This document shows positions 30,901-41,866 of a stretch of 64,000 nt of DNA, one piece after another (position 1 is the first letter of the stretch; each line of letters starts with the position of its first letter). The notes beneath the pieces are model-generated. The model made no database searches, was not told the DNA's origin, and saw only the letters and a list, made by a program, of their open reading frames with translations. A program made the position numbers and the translations under genes. This DNA comes from Rhynchopus euleeides. Its lineage: Eukaryota > Euglenozoa > Diplonemea > Diplonemida > Diplonemidae. Location: NCBI GenBank assembly GCA_963210315.1, contig OY723273.1:62001-126000 (forward strand), read 5' to 3'.

Positions 30901-31286
30901 TGTCGCATGGTGATCAGCGTCACGCGGATGTCTTCAGACAGCTGATCATACACCGCCTCGTGTGCACGCTGCTGCTGCGACACATCCACCAACCCACGCA
31001 GCGCCGTGTCTGCAATGCCGATGCTTGTGGGGCTGAAGGACGTCGCGTAGCGCTCGATGTTGCGTGCGACGGTGCTCCCCTCATAGTCGCGCCCTAGCTT
31101 CTCCAGCCCGAAGAGGTCGAATGCCTCGCGCAGCGAGCACATCACAGCATTGTCGGCACCGCCTGTGCGCTGGGGCAAGTCGGGGGTCGCCGCACAGACC
31201 CCAAGCGCCACATCCTGTCCCACCTCGCTGTGCAGCAGACGCTGTGCCTCGCTGAGCACAGTCGCAAGCAGTGAGGTGGCACCCAT
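27984..31286 (-). CDS. Large coiled-coil protein of unknown function
   Basis: 1100 residues from the ATG at 31286, single exon. The first ~95 residues look globular, followed by several long helical stretches rich in Gln, Glu, Arg and Ala (about 110-400 and 500-620) interrupted by acidic linkers. A basic block (KAKREEWRRLRSELQIRRHK, about residue 905) is followed by a hydrophobic C-terminal domain ending TPETISLSVRIGDF, which looks folded rather than disordered. No nucleotide-binding or enzymatic motif was seen. It lies 180 bp upstream of the other coiled-coil gene in the same orientation. I do not recognise the family; a scaffold, centrosomal or intraflagellar role cannot be excluded. Confidence 0.75.
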   Translation of the reverse strand: MGATSLLATVLSEAQRLLHSEVGQDVALGVCAATPDLPQRTGGADNAVMCSLREAFDLFGLEKLGRDYEGSTVARNIERYATSFSPTSIGIADTALRGLVDVSQQQRAHEAVYDQLSEDIRVTLITMRHHEQRILDCRVDGDPAKEKRSTYEYINTSMHCVAVMRDKLSQMRQHAEQVEKTKADAQSIFSRSVRAQEEEREAAQAYLRVLSEAHSGNTAQLKAEQRAAAQSRDEADRRGAIFGQMQQKSVALVEMMCTRIATELQAMHDRQRHIGDERGKAASAQQASDLLQQQEAEQQRAFAASHQVAEDIVAGCDSSFALLDDCKHLVVRGCDAILTRNELYERLDAASQQFKRTAATFYDTLARHLARLTGQRTLAAAAPQDSDSGDDDIGNIRAYMRQERREQAVLRRLVCGEKRPEEIFDDTVRRRVHRRQRTQAVEAEVEEVPSPLTQEEQALRARIASIVNRDYFDTGSAPPDPSEHNSEASVCSVGSEEQRMACELEDIVARIESSQAGQEKGMGSAKDKEAEAENWSNASIDADLNTAPGTQPDQPPQESSEQGDEVVDDARTAELRNLDSDIEKVERLMRNLEAGIDTHSKEYTAARIRARESELEYHHKTRNLPLDTIIDDERNAVALSRQNIDKLKHKGLQVPYHSIPNHLVVSRFRHPKTKTVLPVLPLDYTSRIDETVCFMQDGDSEGTAVKLIRKAERDAVRRVQQQYAHPVHRDGEALESTNHDALLHTTGSGGVTSNSHTMLKLCATPLITVETAPAGSREGEACSAGDAAFFKDLHQRSQVLSEQRIGELARERVVASLPPSAKQGGQQEGDAVARFEVAAEEEEVPLVSHAAEEANSRAEEGFDDFKDVEAAEEEAETARQRMEMFAESSSESNLEKSMRMKSILPISYKAKREEWRRLRSELQIRRHKAQPEQPLKERFEQMDMADLTGISYIQLMRRKFDYGTQEKEETHAPDVQEVQRVQQEVRVEDAHVAWKPKLWHGEELGPTGAVERVTVTSRNFRVLQQHDAIPDPRVRSGIGKIISAVNKAVSSNVKEVHLTLPIAAYTPDLKSVLQYTYLLDCSATEWTPETISLSVRIGDF

Positions 31287-31739
31287 CGCTCCAGTCCTGC
31301 GGGGGACATGCACACACACAGACCTGCTGGGTGGTTGTGTTGGCAGGTGGCAAACGGCGCAAAGAATCGCATCGGCATTGGTATGGCAGAGGCAGGGTGG
31401 GGCGGGGGTGGTGGGGCGTCCTTCTCTGTCTTAGCAGAAGGAGAGGGGGGCCGTTATCTCATGTCGCAACCCCAATGGCGACCGAAGCAAGTTGCCTCGG
31501 GTCACTTTCGTTAATTGTGTGGCACACTGGCTCGACTCAATTCTTGGCAAAACTTGTTGCAGCATGGCCAGGGCTAACACTGTGTGGGCCACTCTTAGTG
31601 CTGCGTATCCCCACCCCTCCGTCCCTCAGCAGGACATAACCGGGTCAAGGCACCCAGCCTAAGACTGGCCAAGGCAGACGACCCAGGGTAGTCATTCATC
31701 CTGCTTCGAACAGTTCGAATCGTTAGCATTCGGCTTGCC

Positions 31740-34700
31740 CTAACGGAAGCGGTCAAGGCCGTCCTTCAACTTATCCAACGTCCTGGTGTCCAGCAGCCCC
31801 TCCCACGTGTCTATAAGCCTCCGGGAGGCGTCGTACTTCGACCGGTCCAACGCAGCAGGGAAGAACCGCCCCTGTGATTGTGGTGTGGGTGTGGTGTGTG
31901 GGGCAACGACAACATATGCGGGAGTGGCTGCCACCTGCCAAGTGCATACCCACCCCACAATGCGCTTGTCCACCTCGGTGAGGAACGGGTTGTCCTGCGG
32001 GGGCACCGCCTTGAGCAGGGCATCCAGCAGGTACCAGCAGGCCAGCGATGCCTTTGCGTTGTCGATGCGGGACACGCGCAGCTCCCATGCCTCGATGAAC
32101 TCCGGGGCCTGGCTGCGGTTGGCGAACGCCTCCTTCGTGAGGTTTTCGATGACTGACCTCTTGATCACATCGCGCAGCTGGTCCTCCAGCATCCGAAGGA
32201 ACTTGTCGACAGCACGCCTGTCGGTGCCCCCACGGGCAGGTCGCGCCGATTGGTCGTCCCTATTCCTACGCTCATAGTACTCACGACCCCGACCACCCGG
32301 AGCCGATGCTGGGGGGCGCCTGTCATCGTCTCTGAGGGGCCGCCTGTCGTCATCCCTGAGGGGCACTGGGGGGCGCCTGTCATCGTCCCTCAGAGGCCGC
32401 CTGTCGTCATCCCTCAGAGGACGTCTGTCGTCATCCCTCGGGCGCCTGTCCTCCTTCGGGCGAGGGTCATCGCTGAAGCCACTGCGCCTGTCATCGCGAT
32501 CACGTTCATCACGAAGGCGGCTCCGGGCTGCCTGTGGCGAGGGGTGTGGGGTGAGTGTGTGTGCCGTGTGTGAGCCGTAACATGCGTGGCGTGTAGTGGG
32601 GTGCAACGGGGTGCAAACCTCTGCCGCCTGCCTGTCCCGGATGCGCTGCTCCTTCTCCGCCTCCATCTTCCGCTCGCGCGCCGCAGCTTCCTGCTGCTGC
32701 TTCTTCTTCTGGAACTCCTCCTGGCGCTTCTCGAGTTCCTCCTGCCGGCGCACAGCCTCCGTCTTCTCCTCAATCAGCTGGTTCCTCTTCTCCTCCACAT
32801 TCTTGAGGTACCCCTGCAGCACCTTGTTGTAGACCATGTTGGGGCTCTCCTTCGGGCGGGGCTTGTGGCCCTCCCACAGCTCGTCCACCCCGAAGCGGTA
32901 CAGAGGCCGCATCATCTTCCTCGTCAGGATGCTGCGCGTGTTGATCTTTTCCTTTTCGACCATCGAAACTCTGTCCTCTGCAATCTGGGGCAGGAGTGCC
33001 AAATACACCACCGACTTCTTCCACGCATCCAGCAGGGCGGTCAGGCGGCGCTCCCACGGGGCGCGGCTCTGAGACACCAACACGTTCCCCTGATAGACAC
33101 GCGCCACGCAGTGCAGGTACCCCAAGGTGCGCACGTCCGCCACGCTTGACTCCTCCAGCACCTCGCGGATCTGGATCTTCCCGTTGTTCTCCTCGATTTC
33201 GGGGATATCTTCCTGCGTTCTCTTCAGGGACATCAGGCAGCCGGATATGTGCATGTACATCTGCAGCTGGGTGTGGCCACGCGGGAAGAAGGCTTCCTTC
33301 GACAGGGCTTCGCGCATCGGGCTCATGTGGCCGTGCTTCAGGATCAGGTCCCGCACCCGGGCCCGTGCCTCCTCGTCTTCGATGTAGTTTGTCCCCGATG
33401 GCACGGCGAACCACCCTTCGGGGCTCGCAAGCAACGCCGCCTGAGCAGCCCTCTTTTGCTTCCGGTTCTTCTTGCGGGCAGGCCCTTCGTCCGGCGAGTC
33501 CTCGTCCTCCCGAGGGCGCAGGCGGCTTTCATGCATCCCTCTGTCTTCGCCCAGCTGGCCCGGAGGCATCGGCGGCATTCTGGGGCGCTCCCCAGCGGGC
33601 AGCGGCGGCGGCCGGTCCCCCGGCGGCGGCGGTGGCCGGTCCCCCGGCGGCAGGGGCGGCATCGCCGCCTCCTGCCTGTCCCAAGCAGCCTCCTGCTCCC
33701 CGTCCTCCTCCATCTCCTCGTCTTCGTAGTGCTGCGGGCCCTCGTCTCCCCAGCCCTGGCGGGGGTCGGGGCCGTCTCCCTCCGCCGCATCATCCGGGAC
33801 TGCTGCGGGCTGTTCAGCCTCCTCTGGCGCGTCCCCCTCCGGCGCCTTGGTGACGCACAGGATGTCTGCCAGGCACAGCGCTGCGTCGCCCCGCCACACA
33901 TCCAGCGTGGAGGAGGCGGGCAACGGCTGGGCAACGGCGAGCGGCTTCACCCCCACGGTGGTGCCATCGAACATGCTGCACGCGTTGTCCCAGGCCTTGA
34001 GCAGCAGGTTGATGTTGGCGACTGCCAGTGGCAGGTTGCGGCACAGCGCAGGGGTGTCAGTGGCGGCCTCTGCGAGGTCTGCCTCCTGCAGGACAGTGTT
34101 CTGCAGCGTGTCGTAGAAGATGCTGCCGCGCAGCACCACCGCAGGGTGCTGCGTGATGTAGCCCAGCTTCCCGTTCGTCAGGTGCATCATCGCGCGCTGC
34201 GAGAAGGAGGTCATGTCAACGGTCTCCTGAAGGGGGGTGGTGCGGTGTGGGTGGCTGAGGGCGACAGCAGAGAAGAAAAAGGCATCCCCCGCCACAACGA
34301 CGCGTGAAGCACTTCCCACTCACCCCCTGCGATTGGGGTCGCCTGCAATGCAGCAGGGCATACCTTGTCGACGTGCACCAGGCAGCACTCGGGTGCTGGT
34401 GAGGCTGACGGGGTGCCGAACAGGGCGGAGGAGGACTCAGCGTCGAGCTGTATCGCCTTGTCGATGACGGCGTCGCGTGTCTGGAACAGGTCGCAGAGCC
34501 GCATGCGGAGCTCGGGGAGGTAGGTCCCCTCGCGTGCCGCTGTGGACATGGTGGAGACGGCGAGGAAGGCAAGGCGCGAGATGTCACGCTCCATGCTCCC
34601 CACACGCAGGAAGCGCCCCTGCACCCAGTCCGCTGCGGGCACAGCCTCCTTCAGCGCGCAGAAGAGCTCTGCCGCCTTTGCCACCGCAGGAAGCGGGGCG

Positions 34701-35467
34701 GTGCCTGTTGGAGGCTTCCTGTCGGCAAGGTCGACGCTGTCGGGCTGCAGCACGCTGCCCCCCTCGTGCCTGTCGATGATGTGCCACCCGGTGCGCCCCG
34801 TGATGCTGGCGGCTGTGATCAGCCCCTTGGTGGACTCAGAGGTCAGCAGGGCATGCGGGGCTGTGACCAGGCCCAGCACGCGGCCCTCCAGCAGCACCTT
34901 GGCCCGCAGCGTGGCTGCGGGCGCCTTCTCCTCAGCCTGCTTGCCCTCCTCGGCAGTCTCCCCGCCCTCGCCCTCACCCTCTGCAGCCTCTTCCGCAGCA
35001 TCGCCCTCTTTGGCCTCTGCACCCTCTGCAGCCTCTTCCGCAGCGTCGCCCTCTTTGGCCTCTGCACCCTCTGCACCCTCTGCAGCCTCTTCTCTTTCTT
35101 CACCCTCTTCACCTTCGTTGTCTTCTTTGGCTTCCTCGCCTTCCTCGCCTTCCTCAGCCTCCTCAGCGTCTTTGCCCTGATCGTCCTTGGGGTCCTCAGC
35201 TGGGGCCTCGTCAGTCTTGTCAGTCTTGTCAGCCCCTGCGTCCGCCATCTCCACATCTGACTCCTGTTCCACCACCTTGACACTCGTAACAGCGTCACCC
35301 AGCGCCGTCTTGATCGCCCCCTCGACATCAGCAAGCTCATCCTTGTACTCAATCGTCAGCTCTGCCGCCCCATCAGTCCCTGTGATGTAAGCATACCTCA
35401 CAGGGTACGATGTGGGGGCGATGGAGCGCGACACTTTATAGACCCCATCCTCTTGGATGACGGACAT
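31740..35467 (-). CDS. Large nuclear-type protein with C-terminal CID-like domain (four exons)
   Basis: Exons 35467-34364, 34226-32619, 32531-31950 and 31871-31740 (the last junctions could be off by one base) give about 1141 residues. The join at 34364/34226 is GTATG...CAG and keeps frame. Introns of 87 and 78 bp are multiples of three; the 87 bp one starts GTTTG. Order of parts: a small N-terminal domain, a long Glu/Ala/Lys acidic tract with repeated EGAEAKEGDAAEEAA units, two unrecognised folded regions, a Pro/Met-rich linker, a KKNRKQKR basic stretch, a Lys/Glu/Gln helix, repeated RPLRDDDRRP units, and a helical C-terminal domain (about 120 residues: LRDVIKRSVIENLTKEAFAN ... LACWYLLDALLKAV ... 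RRLIDTWEGLL) resembling CTD-interacting domains of Pcf11/SCAF proteins. If so, it binds RNA polymerase II. CID at the C terminus is unusual; U2SURP is one precedent. Confidence 0.6.
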
Positions 35468-37629
35468 TGTCTCTTCCACAGCCTCCCCCCGTACACTGGG
35501 CGGTGGGGGGTGTGTGGGGCGAGTGGGTGCCTGGGCGTGTGGGGGGGCGGAGGGCGTTTGGGCAATGGGTGGCAGGCACCGCATGCAGGGGGCACCGCCG
35601 GTCGGTCGGGGTGTCGGCAGGGCAGCAGCGGGGGCAGAGGGGGGGGGGGGGATTTGATTGTCGAGAGTGAATGGAAAAGCAAGTCACCCAGCACCTTCTT
35701 GCGATGTTAGTCCTTTTTGTAGTCACGACACCAGATATGCTGTACAAGGCAGATCAATGCACAATGGGAGGGTGTGTAGCAGCAGCATGTCTGTCACGTG
35801 GTTGGACCGCAGGGGGCAGAGGGGGGGAGGGGGGGTGCGACGGCTGTCAGCGCAGTGTATTACGAGGTGGTGTTCTGGCTTGTCCCGCGTGTGTTCCCCT
35901 CTTCCTTTTGTTTGCGGATAAGCCCACCGAAACACCTTCAGCACACGCACACACCGCCACATGCACCACTCTTAGGGCCTTCGGCAAGCTCTGTGCGACA
36001 CGATGTCATTCACAACAACGTTGCCTGGCACACATCGCTTTGAGCTGCCTGAGTTCACCAAACGAACCGGGGAGGGAGGAGGGGTGTGTCCCGCCTTCTC
36101 CGGCCTGACCCACGGAGCCACCGCCGGGTGGAGAAACCCCACAGGGCGGCGCGCCTGGGTGGCATGTCCCCCGAGCTGCCTCCTGGCACAGCAGCCCCCG
36201 GTTCGGCTGGTGGGGGCTATTGCGTTTGCACACTCCCGCCGCAAAGAATACAATGACGTCATCCGGAGTTCAGGGCGTGCCAAAGCAACTGCGTTGAAGG
36301 GTGCAGGGGGGGGTGGGGGGTGGGGGGGATGATATTTTTTTACGGGAAAAAAACGCGCAGGAAAAAGCCGCTGATGCACAAGCCGGGCACGGTGCTCTCG
36401 AAACACAGGCGAGCATAGTGGAGGCCTGCACATTCAGCGCCATTCGCTGCGCGGGGGTGGGGCATACGTCAACACTGCCAGTGGCTGTGCCGATGGCACC
36501 CCCGATGGGAGGCTGTCAGCCCACGCGTGTGGCGTGCTGCTCCCACCGGGGGCAGCATGTGTGCGTGCTCAGCACAGCATGCTGTGTTCGAGAGTGCTGT
36601 TTAGAGTTCTGGGGCCAGACGGCAACGGGGTGGAGGGTGTAGGGGGGCATCGGCGGGTGGCCCATGCGCACTAACACCCCACCGTCGAACTATTTGAGAG
36701 CGTGGTGCCGAAACCTTGATGTGAAACAGGCAGCACGAAAGGCGATACGCACGCCAGACTTGGCGTGCGTAATACACAGTGTCTGTCAACACCACCACTC
36801 TGCCCCACGTGGGTCTATATATTGCCCTGCACAGAGGCAGGGCCGAGTGGCGGGGCGGGACCCCCACTGCCCGTTTTGCTCTATAAACTTCCTGTGAAAA
36901 CCCTCACACAGTGACACTCTCTCCCCTGTTCAGCAATTCGAAGCTTTCCACAATCTCCTCAATACGTTTTGTTCCCGCGACCTCCCCGAATCTCCCGGCA
37001 GGCGGGACCCGCCCCAACATGGCAGATCCCGCCAGGACCTGACTGCCGCCCTACCCTGGGGAGCCAGCCCGGTAGTGGTAGGCAAGGCAGCCGGCAGCCT
37101 GCTGCTCAACAGGCCCCCAGGGGAAGCTAGCCAGCTTCTCCGAGCGCACGAGGGCAGCAGCGTTTGGGGTGTCGTTGGGTTCGTTGGATGGTAGGAGGAG
37201 AGGAGGATGGGGGGGGGGGGGGTAGGGGGGTGGGGGTAGGGGGGTTTTGCTTTCAACAGAAGAGGTTGTGCGTTAAAAAAAAGAAATGTGAAAAAAAAAG
37301 AGAAAAAAAAAGAGAGAGAAGATGCCCAGGGCGATCAGTCCAGTGCTGCAGGATGGCGACGAAACAAGCCTGCACCGCGCACCCCCCCTGCCCGCTGGCC
37401 TGGCGTAGTTCAAAACCACGTGTGTGCGGGTCGGAGGCGGGGCGGCGTGTCTCTTCCTGAAAACTATTTTCCGATCGTCCAGAGCATTCCGGAGTTGGTT
37501 TGAGATCATAATAGAGAAGGGAGGGGAAGGGGAAGGGAATCCTCTCAGGACGGGCCACACCTCCAATACGAAAGATCGGGCATGTGTGTTGTTTGTGCGC
37601 CAAGTTGCGGAGGCTGTCATTTTTTTTTT
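35468..37629. other. Intergenic: no gene seen
   Basis: About 2.2 kb without a supportable gene. G tracts occur at 35639-35652, 35820-35836, 36306-36328 and 37209-37250. A TATATATT at 36820 on the plus strand has no gene behind it. The sequence differs in texture from the coding parts, with stops in all frames. Confidence 0.45.
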
Positions 37630-38341
37630 ACTGCCCCCCACCAGGTGTATTTCTAGTGGGGGATGAGGATGAGTCTTTTTGGCATCCGCCCTTTTTCCGG
37701 TTTTTTTCCAGCCAAAACCAGGTTTTTTTTCCAGCAAAAAACCGTTTTTTTCCAGCCAAAATACCAGTTTTTTTCCAGCTAAAACCGGGTTTTTTCCAGC
37801 CAAGAGCCCAGACGTTCACTACCGTGGCCTCCGGCGGCTGGGGGGCTCCGCCCCCCAGACCCCCCTGTGGCGGATATCTCGTACCCAAGTCCTTCGATTC
37901 CCATCAGGTCAGGGAATCCAACAGCTCCAGTAGCCTCAGGAGGACCCGGCCAACAACACACAGAATCTGTACGCCCACACTGAACAGATGTTCACTACCG
38001 TGGCCTCCGGCGGCTGGGGGGCTCCGCCCCCCAGACCCCCCGTGTAGCGTGTGTCTGCCCGTCTAGTAACCGCAGCAAGTCCTTGGGCTGTTTCAGCTGT
38101 GGCATATCAGGGGGTTCGTCGGAATAACGGTCCTGAAAGCCGTTTTTTGGGGGTTTTCCTCCAGCACCCGAGTATGGCGCGAGCGGGAGGAATCGTGGAA
38201 GGAACCCATTTGGTACAAGACCAAGGGCCCCACACTGGGGAGGAGGGACATTGGGTACCATTTTTAGCTGGAAAAAAGCGGGGATGAATCGGGGATTTTT
38301 GGCTGGGAAGACCGGGGATTAAAAATACACCTGCCCCCCAC
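37630..38341. mobile_element. Foldback/MITE-like element with TTTTCCAGCCAAAA arrays
   Basis: Outer ends are related inverted sequences containing GGTGTATTT (37643-37652 and, in complement, 38319-38330) beside C/G-rich tips. Inside each end lie imperfect repeats of about 20 bp, CCAGCCAAAANCCGGTTTTT-like on the left (37695-37805) and their complement on the right. Two copies of a 55 bp GC hairpin block, CTCCGGCGGCTGGGGGGCTC onward, sit at 37823-37866 and 37998-38042. No ORF. Exact ends and target duplication were not determined. Confidence 0.5.
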
Positions 38342-39185
38342 AAGCGCTGCTGCCCATCCCTGCTATCTTTTGACACTGGCAGGAGCCCCATAAGGGTAAA
38401 CATATTGAAAATGTCGTTCACTGCGGCAGCAATATTGGCAGGGCCAGAGCTGCGCCACAGACTTCTGGGCGAAAGGTGGGGGATATTGTAGCATTTTGAA
38501 ACAGGGGGTGCTGCGCATTGGCAGAGGAGAAGGCGGGCAGTGTTGCAGCAGGGCAGGCCGGTTCCTGGACCGAGCACGATTCAGGGTTGTGCATGATCGC
38601 GCATGTCGGTGCCAGGCAGCCGCCCCAACGCCCTCACAGAGTGGTGGTGCTCTGTGGGGATCAGCACTGCGCCGGGGATGGCATCATCACAACAGCGACA
38701 GTGGCAGTAGAAAATGCAACGTAAAAGAAGGAAACACCCCACAGTGTCACACAGACGAAAGCCAGCCAAATAAAGTAGCCCCTCGGCCTCGAGAAACGGA
38801 TGTCCTGAAGCAGAAAGCAAGAGAGGGAGTTATACAAAATATGTAACGTAAAGCGCATTGGTCGCGGCCAGAGAAAAAAAAGCAAGAAAAAATGTGCAGG
38901 GGGGTCTTTATGGCTCACATCGGGTGTGGGAATCTGTGGCGGTGTGCCTTGCGTGTCCCAGCTTCGAGGGGGGGGGCGGGGGATGCAAACTGCATCACTC
39001 CACCCAGGACATCTGGCTGCACATGGGGGGGCGCGGGTGTCACAAGGCGCTGTGGGAGGGTGCGAGCATGGCGCGCGTATCACAAGCGGGCGCGGCATGT
39101 TCTGCCCACAGCTGCCTCATGCACACGACGAGTGCAGCTGGATGTCACAGCCATCCGCCTGTGGTGGGTGTGGGTGTGGCCATGT
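38342..39185. other. Intergenic downstream of histidine ammonia-lyase
   Basis: No gene recognised. The stretch has low-complexity A- and G-rich runs at 38872-38895 and 38970-38984. The proximal part is expected to include the 3' UTR of the ammonia-lyase gene. Confidence 0.4.
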
Positions 39186-40815
39186 TCATAGCGGGTAGAC
39201 CATGCGGATCTTGGTGTGGCTGTGTGTGTGTGCTGCGGTGCCCCCCCACCGCCGTGCATACCTTCATTGCATCCAGGATGCTCCCCGAGCGGATGAGTTC
39301 TGCCGCAGTCTCCATCTCGGTGTAGGTGAAGCGGTCGCCCTCCAGAGGCGGGATCACGGAGCGCACACACTCCATGATACGGGCCGTGCCCTTGCCCTCC
39401 TTGACCTGCTTGTTGAACTCACGCCCCTGTGCGGCACACAGAAGCTCGATGGACACCACAGACTCGGTGTTCTCCACAATCTCGCGCGCCTTGCGGGCAG
39501 CGTGCGTCCCCATCGACACGTGGTCCTCCTGGTTGGCAGAGGTCGGGATCGTGTCGACCGACGACGGGTGTGCCAGCACCTTGTTCTCAGAGCAGAGCGC
39601 GGCCGAAGCCACCTGCGCAATCATGTACCCCGAGTGCAGACCGGGCGAGGGGGCCAGGAACCCGGGCATGTTGCTGAGGTCGGGGTTGACCAGCTGCTCG
39701 GTGCGGCGCTCCGAGATGTTGGCGGTGGTGCACAGCGCTGTGGAGAGGTAGTCCATCGACATCGACACGGGCATGCCGTGGAAGTGCCCCGCAGACAGGA
39801 TCTGCTCCGTGTCGGGGAAGAGGATCGGGTTGTCGGTCACGCTGTTCAGCTCGACGGCCATCGTGTCCAGCACGTGGTGCAGCGCCTTCTTGACCTGCCC
39901 GTGCACCACAGGGATGCACCGCAGCGAGTAAGGGTCCTGGACACGGTCGCAGTCTGCGTGCGACTCCAGCACCTCCGAGCCTGACAGCATCGCACGCATA
40001 TTCCACGACGTGGCACGGTGCCCCGGGCACCCCTTCAGCAGAGCAAGCCTGTCATCGAAGGGCGTCGCCGTCCCCATCAGGGCCTCGATGGACAACGCCG
40101 CCACACCGTCCGCAGCCAGCACCAGGTTTTGCGCACGCAGCAGCGCCACGACGGCAGTGCTCTTCATGATCTCCGTCCCGTTGATCAGGGCCAGCCCCTC
40201 CTTCGCCCGCAGCGTGATGGGCTCCTCCCCCACGGCAGCAAGCGCGGCCTTGGCCTCCATCAGGTTGTACTTCCCGTTCTGCAGGACGTAGGCACGCCCC
40301 TCTCCCATGTACGCGGCTGCCATGTGCGACAGGGGAGCCAGGTCGCCCGACGCACCGACAGAGCCCTTCTTGGGGACGTAGGGGACGAAGTTCTTGTTGA
40401 AGAGGCGGACCAGGAACTCGACGAGCTCGAGACGCACCCCCGAGTGCCCCTGGGTCAGGCCGTTGAGGCGCAGGATCTGTGCGATGCGCACCTCCTCGAT
40501 GGGCATGGGCTCGCCCACCCCGCAGCAGTGCGACATCACGAGGTTCGTCTGCAGCTCCTCCAGCTCGGCCACCTTGATGGCGACATTCTTCAGCTTCCCG
40601 AAGCCCGTCGTGAGGCCGTACACAATGTTCTCCTTGCTGACGTGGTGCTCCACCAGTTTGCGTGCGATGGAAACGCGCTCCTTCGCGTTGTTGCTCAGCT
40701 CCAGCTGGCAGGGGCGGCCCGTGCTGACCCCTGCGAAGTCACCCAGCACCAGAGACTTCTTCCCCGACAGGGGGAGGGTCTGGCAGGTCGAGCTCAGCAG
40801 GCGGGTCGAACGCAT
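39186..40815 (-). CDS. hutH: Histidine ammonia-lyase
   Basis: Deaminates L-histidine to urocanate, the first step of histidine breakdown. About 525 residues from the ATG at 40815: exon 1 to 39262, then a probable 52 bp intron (39261-39210, GTATG...AAG) and a seven-codon last exon. Without splicing the frame continues to 39145 with an unlikely tail. The MIO cofactor motif ASG is at residues 155-157 within GSVGASGDLAPLSH; the catalytic tyrosine loop YGLTTGFG is at 66-73; other family blocks are MTDNP-like NSVTDNPILF, NISERRTEQLVNP and TSANQEDHVSMGTHAARK. It is close to bacterial length, lacking the N-terminal extension of vertebrate HAL. Phe/Tyr ammonia-lyase is less likely because the QEDHVSMG block is the histidine type. 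Confidence 0.9.
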
Positions 40816-40958
40816 CTTATCGCTCTTCCGGTGGGGGGGGAGCAAGGCTTTGTGCTGGTGGCTGTGTGGCTGTGTGGCTGTGTGGTTCTGTCAAAAAGGT
40901 GTAGGGGGGATCAGCGCTAAAACAGCACCCGAAGAATGCATGACCCAGTGATAGTTGG

Positions 40959-41023
40959 CAAAATACAGCAGCAGTCTCTCGAGTCTTCCTTTCAGATGAT
41001 TTTTGCATTGATCGCTTCCACCT
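40959..41023 (-). repeat. Split direct repeat B2
   Basis: 65 bases identical to B1 at 42172-42236 (AAATACAGCAGCAGTCTCTC onward, to TTCCACCT). It marks the 3' boundary of the element on the minus strand. Confidence 0.85.
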
Positions 41024-41142
41024 CAACCCGTCACTCGTCACGCGTTTTTGGTGCCCCTGACGACCCCATATTGCGTAGTTTGTGCGTAGTGAAAAGGGGG
41101 GGGGGGGTCTCATTTTTTGATTTACTCAGCCATTCTCTGTCT

Positions 41143-41551
41143 CTATGCCGGGACCCCAAACTCAAGGAGTTCTTGCTGTTCCGGGGTCAGTGAGGGTGCA
41201 GGCGCTTCAGGTGCTGCAGGTGCTGCAGGTTCTTCAGGTGCTGCAGCGCTGGCAGCCTTCGGTGCGGGTTTCGACGCAGTCTTTGCAGGTCTCTTTGGGG
41301 GTGCCCTTTGGCGCGGTGCCTGCTTCAGCTCGTCGGGTGGAAGCATCAACGCATCATTAAGTCTCCTGGACGTTGTCAGCGGAGGTTGCCTGTGTGGCGG
41401 TGACCTCCGTATACCCCGCGGGATCCAGTGCCAGTAGCGCCTTCTTCAGCTTTTCGTCGACCCCTCGGCCGACGCTCTCCTTGATGTCAAGGGCCACCTT
41501 CAGGGTGGCACCTCGCATCGCCCTGAAGGCTGTGATCGTATCATCATTCAC
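41143..41551 (-). CDS. Two small ORFs in the A2-B2 spacer (possible extra element protein)
   Basis: Two consecutive minus-strand frames. The first (to 41357) encodes about 64 residues (AFRAMRGATLKVALDIKESV ... KKALLALDPAGY) but starts with GTG, so a true start or an upstream splice is missing. The second begins ATG at 41346 (MLPPDELKQAPRQRAPPKRP), is Lys/Ala/Pro-rich like a histone-tail or DNA-binding peptide, and ends LTPEQQELLEFGVPA. The stop of the first and the start of the second nearly overlap. Together they may be a short nucleic-acid-binding protein; no family recognised. Confidence 0.35.
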
Positions 41552-41866
41552 AATCTCGAGGGTGTTCTACGCGGCTCCTGGAACTCACTTCCTTCTCAGG
41601 TGTTTCTGGGCATGGGGCAACCTTGCCCAGGTGTTTCTGGAGTCCCGCCCCACATGTCGTGCGTTCTTTCGTACGGTGTATAGTGAGTTCTGGCAATAAT
41701 TTTTTGCTCGGTCAGCGCAGTGCCTCCAGTCCTGTCTCAGTAGCCACACAGAAAGGGGGACCAAAAAAAACTGGGGGGGGACCAAAAAGCGAGACCCCCC
41801 CCCCAGATTGCGTAGTTTGTGCGTAGTGAAAAAGGGGTAAATCAGGGGCACCAGTTTTTTTTTTTT

